Shown here in pieces: positions 58,457 through 64,000 of a DNA stretch of 64,000 bases. Positions within the stretch are counted from its first letter, which is position 1, and each line of letters opens with the position of its first letter. The notes under the pieces are model-generated. The model saw only the letters and a program-made list of their open reading frames with translations. It did no database searches and was not told where the DNA came from. Source of the DNA: Sandaracinaceae bacterium (GTDB lineage Bacteria > Myxococcota_A > Polyangia > Polyangiales > Sandaracinaceae); NCBI GenBank assembly GCA_004213565.1, contig SHBB01000001.1:18910-82909 (forward strand), written 5' to 3'. Both the position numbers and the translations under genes were made by a program.

Positions 58457-61062
58457 CAGCGCTTCCCTCGCCTGTCCGGCGCGGTCACGGGCATCGTGTG
58501 CTGGGGGGCCCGCCTGGGAGCCGCCGGCTTCAGGGATCCGACGCGCATCGACGACCACCACTGCTGCGCGAGCGCGCGTTCCCAGCTTCGCTCCAGCTCC
58601 ACGGCGCCGAGGGCATCGTAGAGCTCGAGCGCGTCGGCGTAGCGGTTGGAGGGCTCCTTGGAGAGGCACCGCTTCACGATCTCATCGAGCGCGGGCGGGA
58701 CCTCGTGTCCGGAGACGCTGGACGGCGGCGGCGGTGGCTCGCTCACGTGCGCCATCAGCTGCTGCATCACGTTCGAGGTCTCGAAGACGAAACGTCCCGT
58801 GAGAAGCCAGTGCAACACGCAGCCGAGCGAATAGAGGTCGGCGCGCCCATCGATCTCCTGACTCAGTCCTGCCTCGGGCGCCATGAAGGCAGGCGTTCCA
58901 GCGATTTGCCCGTCTTGGGTGAGCGCGAGGTCGCCTTCTTGTGCGCTGACCATGCCGAAGTCGAGCAGCTTCAGGAAGTCGTGCTCGAGGCCGAGCTGGC
59001 ACACGAAGAGGTTTGCCGGTTTGACGTCCCGATGGACCAGTCCTGCCGCGTGCGCCTCGCCCAGCGACAGGCAGGCTTGACGTACGAGGTAGACGGCGCG
59101 TTCGGGTGGCAGCGGACCGTACCGCTCCACGAGCGTTTGCAGGTCCATGCCGTCGAGGAGCTCCATCACGAGATAGAGCTCGCCCTCCGGCGTGACCCCG
59201 AAGTCGTAGAGCTCGACGGTGTGTGGCGAGCGCAGATCGGCGGTGGCCGCTGCCTCACGCCGGAAGCGCTCGGTCAGGCCACCGCCGAACATGCGGTCGT
59301 CGCGGATCAGTTTGACCGCGGCGGGCCGCGATAGATGCATGTGGTGCGCCCGCCAGACCTCTCCCATCCCACCGGCGCCCAGTTTCTCGGTGAGCTGGTA
59401 GCTTCCGATCGAGAACCCCTCGTGCAGGCTCTTGGGCACCTCCGCGACCGGGCCGCTCGCGGTCACGACCGCTCGCTCGATGACGTGGCTCAGCTCACGC
59501 ACGTTTCCTGGCCAGGCGTAGCCGGCCATGCGGGCGACCGAGTCCTCGGAGAGGCGCTCCACGCCGCGCCCCGTGCGCCGGCTGTGCATCGCCAGGAAGT
59601 GCGCGGACAGCTCTGGCAGATCATCGAGGCGGTCTCGCAGCGCAGGCACGTAGAGTCGCCGGGTCCCGAGGACTCGAAGGAGCGCCTCGTCCATCCCCGT
59701 GCCTGGGTCTCGCCGGATGGAGCCGATCACCTGGGCGTCCGCGCCAGCCTCGAGCCTCGCGGCGAGCTCGGCCTGTAGCCTTGGGTTCAGGTTGTCGACG
59801 CCGGTCAGGTACAGCGTCCCGCCGCGTGCGAGCGTCAAGGTCCCCGCGCGCCGGACCTTTTGATCACTCACGGCCTGCGGGTCCGCACCGAAGAGGTCGT
59901 CTGCGCTCCGAACGAGCATGGCCTCGACGACGATGAAGGGTCCTCCGGTGCCTTCGCGCTGTTCGTGCAGCGCGCGCGCCACGGTCTCGCAACCTGCTCC
60001 GGGCGGACCGATGACCATCGCATGCCCTGCCGACTGCGCGTGGAGGGCGATGTCGCGGCGCAGATCGCGAATTTGGGCGCTGTTGCCCAGGAGCGCCCCG
60101 GACCCGCGCTCGCTCGCTTGGCGCTGGAGCTCGACGGCGACGCGGCGGCGTTGCTCGCTCGACTCCTCGAGGGCGTCGACGAGCTCGGTCGTTCGGATCG
60201 ACGCCGCGGCCAGCGCCGAGAACGTGAGCACGCGCTCGTCGGAGAGGCTGCGCTGGGCGTCCGGGCGATCGGAGCCGACCATCAAGAGCCCGACGACCTC
60301 TTCGCCGACGCGCAGCGGCGTCGAGACGAGGCTGCGGTCTCGCCCTGGCCAGCCGATCGCGGCGACGCTGAGCGCGGTCGCCTTGCTGCCGGTGCGACGG
60401 ACCGGCTGCTTGGCCCCGAGGTCACCAGCGAGCTCGGGGCAGTCCGCGAACGAGCAGCTCTCCGGTCCCGGGTGGCTGGCGGCGAGTGGTCGAAGGTGCT
60501 CGCCGTCGACGCGGAACACCACGGCCCGATCGGCCCGGAGGACGCGCCGCGCGCTCTCGACGAGGCGGGCGTAGCGATCCCCGGCCGCCAGGTTGGCGGT
60601 CAGGGCGAGAGAGACCTCCGCCATCTCGCGGAGCATGGCCTCCTGCTCTTCGCGCGCGCGGTCCCCGGCGAGGCTGGCGAGCGCGCTCTTCAGCGTCAGC
60701 TCGAGGTCGTCCGCGTCCCACGGCTTCTGCAGGTACCGGTAGAGCCCCGCCGCGTTGACCGCGCGGCCGACGGCCTCGGGCGAGGCCTGCCCGGTCAGCA
60801 TGATGGTGCGTACCTCGGGGAGCTGGCCGTGAACGCGTGTGAGCAGATCGTCCCCCTTCATGCCGGGCATGATGTGGTCCGACACCACGACCGCGAGGTC
60901 GTCGCCGTTGTCGACCAGCTCCGTGACGACCTCGAGCGCGTCTTCACCAGACTCCGCGAGCTCGATGATCACGTCGCGCCCGAAGCGACGAAGGATCTCC
61001 TCTTTCAGCGAGGTGAGCACCGTGCGTTCGTCGTCGACGCAGAGGATGACTGGGCGGGCCAT
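58456..61062 (-). CDS. Receiver-GAF-degenerate AAA+-Ser/Thr kinase fusion
   Basis: An 868-residue multidomain regulator. Residues 1-125: receiver with phospho-Asp in VVVSDHIMPGMKG. About 150-300: GAF domain. About 330-540: a domain homologous to the sigma-54 activator AAA+ module (GPPGAGCETVARAL, ARGGTLYLTGVDNL, YAWPGNVRELSHVIERAVV), but the Walker A Lys is Cys, the GAFTGA loop is gone and the Walker B acidic pair is lost, so it should not hydrolyse ATP or contact sigma-54. About 548-830: a Ser/Thr kinase with all key residues (GAGGMGEVW, AAVKLIRDD, LVHRDVKPANLF, LLDFGMVS). ATG 61062 has GAGAGG upstream. It should link two-component and Ser/Thr kinase signalling. Confidence 0.
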   Translation of the reverse strand: MARPVILCVDDERTVLTSLKEEILRRFGRDVIIELAESGEDALEVVTELVDNGDDLAVVVSDHIMPGMKGDDLLTRVHGQLPEVRTIMLTGQASPEAVGRAVNAAGLYRYLQKPWDADDLELTLKSALASLAGDRAREEQEAMLREMAEVSLALTANLAAGDRYARLVESARRVLRADRAVVFRVDGEHLRPLAASHPGPESCSFADCPELAGDLGAKQPVRRTGSKATALSVAAIGWPGRDRSLVSTPLRVGEEVVGLLMVGSDRPDAQRSLSDERVLTFSALAAASIRTTELVDALEESSEQRRRVAVELQRQASERGSGALLGNSAQIRDLRRDIALHAQSAGHAMVIGPPGAGCETVARALHEQREGTGGPFIVVEAMLVRSADDLFGADPQAVSDQKVRRAGTLTLARGGTLYLTGVDNLNPRLQAELAARLEAGADAQVIGSIRRDPGTGMDEALLRVLGTRRLYVPALRDRLDDLPELSAHFLAMHSRRTGRGVERLSEDSVARMAGYAWPGNVRELSHVIERAVVTASGPVAEVPKSLHEGFSIGSYQLTEKLGAGGMGEVWRAHHMHLSRPAAVKLIRDDRMFGGGLTERFRREAAATADLRSPHTVELYDFGVTPEGELYLVMELLDGMDLQTLVERYGPLPPERAVYLVRQACLSLGEAHAAGLVHRDVKPANLFVCQLGLEHDFLKLLDFGMVSAQEGDLALTQDGQIAGTPAFMAPEAGLSQEIDGRADLYSLGCVLHWLLTGRFVFETSNVMQQLMAHVSEPPPPPSSVSGHEVPPALDEIVKRCLSKEPSNRYADALELYDALGAVELERSWERALAQQWWSSMRVGSLKPAAPRRAPQHTMPVTAPDRRGKR

Positions 61063-61070
61063 GGGACCTC

Positions 61071-62000
61071 TCAGGCGTCGAGCGGGAGGGTGTTCACGTC
61101 GTGCCTGTCGACTGCGGCACGAACGGTGAGGACCGTGTATTCGGGCACCTCGGTCCAGCCCGTCCGGTCGAGGGTGAGCGGCTCGGAGGCGATGATCGAG
61201 GAGGTCGTCGAGTCGGGGTCGCCCGTCATGCACCACGACCCGTCGACCTCCTCGAAGCGTTCGCCGAGGGTGTACCAGAGGCTCAGATAGCGGATCGTGG
61301 TCGGAGCGATCTCGCCTGCCACTTCGAGCGGGTAGCGACCGAAGTCGAACGCGAAGCGAGTCGCCACGGTGTCGCGGCCGTTGGTGAAGAAGAGGTTCAC
61401 CGAGCTCGAGATGTCCTGTCCGTGCGCCACTCGCAGCCGCCGCAGGAGGCGGAGCCCCTTGACCAGCGCCTCGACGAGCTCGTCGAGATCCTCGGCGCGT
61501 GTCGGGTCCTCGAGCTGCGACATCACGAGCGCGTAGATGGCCTCGCTGTCCGTCGTGCCCCGGACCTCCGCCGCGACCTCCGGGCGCAGGACCGTCATCA
61601 GGTCTTGACGGTAGTCACTGAAGCCGCGCAGGAAGCCGTTGTGCGCCATGGACCAGCGGTAGCCGGGATAGCGGAACGGGTGGAGGTTCTGCGGCCCGAA
61701 GTCCCCGTCGCGCACGTCGTACGGGATGCCGCGCACGTGAGCGAGCACCGTCGTCGCTTCGAGCTTCGCCGCGAGGTGGCGGAGATTCTCGTCGTACGTC
61801 GGGAGCGTCGTGCTCCGGTAGCGCCAGGGCCGCCCCGGGTCGGTGGACAGCGGATCCCACGCCTCGAGCCCGAAGCCGCCGAGGTTGAGCACGCCTAGTT
61901 GCTGTGGGTCGGTGACCTGGTGCACGAGCGAGCTGCTCGGTTTGTAGAGCAAGTTCTCGATGGGCAGCCGGTGGCCGCCGTAGACCAGCACACGACACAT
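61071..62000 (-). CDS. Class II glutamine amidotransferase
   Basis: A 309-residue Ntn-type amidotransferase domain protein. The nucleophile is Cys2 (MCRVLVYGGHRLPIENLLYK), exposed after Met removal; VLAHVRGIPYDV, WSMAHNGFLRG and GTTDSEAIYALVMSQLED complete the glutamine site. Similar stand-alone proteins include EgtC of ergothioneine synthesis and YafJ-like enzymes; which of these applies is uncertain. It is 13 bases after a class V PLP enzyme, which could be a partner. Confidence 0.
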   Translation of the reverse strand: MCRVLVYGGHRLPIENLLYKPSSSLVHQVTDPQQLGVLNLGGFGLEAWDPLSTDPGRPWRYRSTTLPTYDENLRHLAAKLEATTVLAHVRGIPYDVRDGDFGPQNLHPFRYPGYRWSMAHNGFLRGFSDYRQDLMTVLRPEVAAEVRGTTDSEAIYALVMSQLEDPTRAEDLDELVEALVKGLRLLRRLRVAHGQDISSSVNLFFTNGRDTVATRFAFDFGRYPLEVAGEIAPTTIRYLSLWYTLGERFEEVDGSWCMTGDPDSTTSSIIASEPLTLDRTGWTEVPEYTVLTVRAAVDRHDVNTLPLDA

Positions 62001-62013
62001 GCCTCGCCTCCTC

Positions 62014-64000
62014 TCAGCGCGCCGAGCGCGCTACCTCCAAGGGAGCCGTGAACACCTCGGCCGCGGAGGGCGTCTCCGCCTCCAGCTCGCCGTTCCGCCT
62101 CCGCAGCCATCGCGCGACCTCGTGCGGCAAGGGGAACCAGCGGTTCTGCTCGAAGCTCTCGGGGTAGCCAGGGTCGGACAGCGGGCTGGGCACCGAACGC
62201 ACGGCCGCCTCGAGGATCGCGCGCCCCTCCTCGAGATGGTGCTCGAGCGCGCTGTCGAGCAGCGTGTGGCGCTCGCTCTTCCAGCGCATTCGCTTACCGT
62301 CGAAGCGGAGGGCCTCGAGCCGCTGTGGCGTCGGCGCAGGAGCGGCTCGATGCGTCCACATCCCGGTGTGAGGGTCGAGCTCATAGGCGGGCATGAGCGC
62401 CCATCCGTGAAGCGCGACGAGGTGGGCCGCGTCGACGATGTAGCGGAACTCGCGGTCGGAGATGAAGTAGTTGAAGTTCACCCGCGCCCAGCCCGGCTTG
62501 AGGGACGCCCAACCGCTGCTGATGCACTCGGCGAAGACACGACCGCGCCCTTCATCGAGCCTCAGGAGCGTCGCGCCGTAGGGCCCCGCGCAGGAGCAGC
62601 CCCCCCGCGCCTGGATGCCGAAGAGGTCGTTGAGGAGGGCGACGACGAAGCCGTAGTGCACGAACTGCGGCCCGTAGCGCACCATGAAAGACGTGATGGA
62701 GAGTCGGTCCGCCTCCGGGTTGCCGAGGACCTCGAGAGCCGGGTTCGCAGACCAGGAGTCGATGGCCGCGCGGACGTAGGCGCGCTCCATCGCGTGGATG
62801 GTGTCGGCGCCGACCTGGTCCTTGAGCTGAAAGACCAGCCCACAGCGAATCGACTCCAGGATCGCGGGCGTACCGGCCTCCTCGCGGTGCTCGATGCGGT
62901 CGCTGTAGAGCGCCTGGATCTCACGCTCGCGCGAGGTCACGAAGTCGACCGTGCCCCCGCCTGGCTGCACTGGGGTGGCCCGCTCGATGACCCGCCGCTT
63001 CGCGACGAGCACCCCGGGGGTGCCGGGCCCGCCGATGAACTTGTGCGGCGAGATGAAGACGGCGTCCTTGTAGGCGAGCGCGGCGTCGATCCCCTCGCCC
63101 CTCGGGTTCATGTCGAGCTCGACGTAGGGGGCGGCGCCTGCGTAGTCCCAGAAGGACAGCGCGCCGTGACGGTGCAGCAGCTCCGCGACGGCGATCGTGT
63201 CGGTCGCGATCCCCGTGACGTTGGAGGCGGCGGAGAAGCTGCCGATCTTCAGCGGCCTGTCCGCGTGCTGCTCGAGCATCTGCTCGAGGTACCCGAGGTG
63301 GATCTGCCCATGCTCGTCGAGCGGAACGATGACCAGATCGGCGACGCTGTGACGCCACGGGAGGATGTTGCTGTGATGCTCGTAGGGGCCGATGAGCACC
63401 ACGGGACGCTCGGCCTCGGGCAAGGGAGCCGCCCCGCGCTCGCCGAGCTGCAGGAGGTCCACGATGCGGTGAATGGCGCCCGTGGCGCCGGAGCCGACGA
63501 AGATGACCGCGTCCTCGTCGGTCGCTCCCACGGACCGCTCGATGATGCGCCGCGCCTCCTCCCGGAAGCGGGTCGTCTGCAGCCCGGTCGACGAGGCCTC
63601 CGTGTGGGTGTTGGCGTAGCGCGGCATCACCTCGTCGCGCAGGAAGTCCTCGATGAACCGCAGCGAGCGGCCCGAGGCCGTGTAGTCGGCGTAGACCAGC
63701 TTGCGGAGCCCGTAGGGGGTCCAGATCGCTTCGTTGCCGCCCAGCACCGACTCTCGGATCACCCGAAAGAGCGCCGCCTGGTCCTCGGTCTCCGGGCGTT
63801 CGCGCTCGGCGCGTGGCATCGCGTCGAAGCTCGCGTCGATGTCCGGTCCGGCGTCACGCCACGCGCTCGGGCGCAGGATCGTGAAAGCGTTGTCCGGGGC
63901 GAGGTTGCCGCGCGAGCCTGCGAGCCGCGCGAGCTCGACGGTCGCCTCTTCGAGGCGCGCCCGCAGCGCGGCGAGTGCCTCCTCAGACGAGCCCTCCGGG
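62014..64000 (-). CDS. Class V aminotransferase/Cys desulfurase-fold PLP enzyme (partial)
   Basis: A PLP enzyme of more than 660 residues; the frame stays open with coding-like codons to the window edge, so the N-terminus is missing. An internal ATG at 63819 would give 601 residues. The PLP Lys is in FISPHKFIGGPGTPGV; YADYTASGRSLRFIEDFL and ANTHTEASSTGLQTTRFREE are the family start motifs; ARGGCSCAGPYG carries cysteines where desulfurases have the catalytic Cys. About 170 extra C-terminal residues and the N-terminal extension exceed the usual 400-residue length. The substrate may be cysteine or a sulfur-amino-acid derivative; the amidotransferase downstream may be a partner. Confidence 0.
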   Translation of the reverse strand, partial: PEGSSEEALAALRARLEEATVELARLAGSRGNLAPDNAFTILRPSAWRDAGPDIDASFDAMPRAERERPETEDQAALFRVIRESVLGGNEAIWTPYGLRKLVYADYTASGRSLRFIEDFLRDEVMPRYANTHTEASSTGLQTTRFREEARRIIERSVGATDEDAVIFVGSGATGAIHRIVDLLQLGERGAAPLPEAERPVVLIGPYEHHSNILPWRHSVADLVIVPLDEHGQIHLGYLEQMLEQHADRPLKIGSFSAASNVTGIATDTIAVAELLHRHGALSFWDYAGAAPYVELDMNPRGEGIDAALAYKDAVFISPHKFIGGPGTPGVLVAKRRVIERATPVQPGGGTVDFVTSREREIQALYSDRIEHREEAGTPAILESIRCGLVFQLKDQVGADTIHAMERAYVRAAIDSWSANPALEVLGNPEADRLSITSFMVRYGPQFVHYGFVVALLNDLFGIQARGGCSCAGPYGATLLRLDEGRGRVFAECISSGWASLKPGWARVNFNYFISDREFRYIVDAAHLVALHGWALMPAYELDPHTGMWTHRAAPAPTPQRLEALRFDGKRMRWKSERHTLLDSALEHHLEEGRAILEAAVRSVPSPLSDPGYPESFEQNRWFPLPHEVARWLRRRNGELEAETPSAAEVFTAPLEVARSAR

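Noticed and set aside
59860..61290. A 476-codon plus-strand frame opposite the kinase fusion gene
   Set aside because: Antisense to a multidomain protein with many conserved motifs.

Overview
This is a GC-rich chromosomal window, roughly 70% GC with a strong G/C bias at third codon positions. It holds about 58 protein genes, two probable small RNA genes and several palindromic repeats. The gene types point to Myxococcota: eukaryote-like Ser/Thr kinases, an FHA-GGDEF protein, secreted lipoproteins with thrombospondin type-3 calcium repeats, sigma-54 promoters, and a dnaA/dnaN/recF block. A Polyangia (Sandaracinus-like) member is my best guess; this is inference from gene content, not a database match.

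Layout. 1-3.4 kb: a cut-off TPR protein, a secreted protein, rpsU and a vWFA lipoprotein. 3.4-10.4 kb, minus strand: glycogen genes glgA-glgC, a DUF899 protein, and an NAD-salvage operon pncB-nrtR-acyltransferase with a candidate NrtR operator over its promoter. 10.4-14.6 kb: a gene-free stretch of five consecutive hairpins, then MaoC hydratase, thiolase and an isopropylmalate-synthase-like lyase, and a VOC protein. 14.66-15.05 kb: two tandem, paralogous, sigma-54-promoted small RNA genes, each with two hairpins that display runs of 7-8 cytosines in their loops. This is the most notable element of the window and recalls the Pxr regulator of Myxococcus. 15.1-19.5 kb: an RND efflux pair without an outer-membrane factor. 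19.6-19.7 kb: a perfect 24-bp inverted repeat. 19.8-23.6 kb: a DMT transporter, an ECF sigma/membrane anti-sigma/receiver operon, a CbiX-type chelatase and an outer-membrane protein.

23.6-31.2 kb is the replication-origin region: DnaA boxes, dnaA, a TerB-like gene, a second DnaA-box cluster, dnaN, recF and an MMPL exporter coupled to recF. 31.2-33.7 kb (minus) is an FHA-GGDEF/TPR/lipoprotein operon. 33.9-38.8 kb (plus) is a carotenoid operon (crtI, crtB, a methyltransferase, a CrtU-like oxidoreductase). 38.8-47.3 kb is a mixed stretch of cell-envelope, Rieske, kinase and membrane proteins with two kinds of intergenic repeat. 47.4-56.3 kb (minus) is a menaquinone operon (polyprenyl synthase, menG, F, D, H, A, C, E; no menB), in which almost every gene pair overlaps by four bases. 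56.4-61.1 kb (minus) is a three-gene phosphosignalling operon: a receiver-GAF-degenerate AAA+-Ser/Thr kinase fusion, a membrane histidine kinase and a lone receiver. 61.1-64 kb (minus) holds a class II glutamine amidotransferase and a class V PLP enzyme that runs off the window.

The genes cover housekeeping replication, storage carbon, NAD salvage, respiratory quinone and carotenoid synthesis, with many signalling genes. Tight four-base overlaps (ATGA, GTGA, TTGA) show widespread translational coupling. No tRNA, rRNA, CRISPR array or intact transposase was seen.

[Form note: the original gave no feature confidence values; every confidence of 0 is a placeholder for a missing value, not an estimate.]
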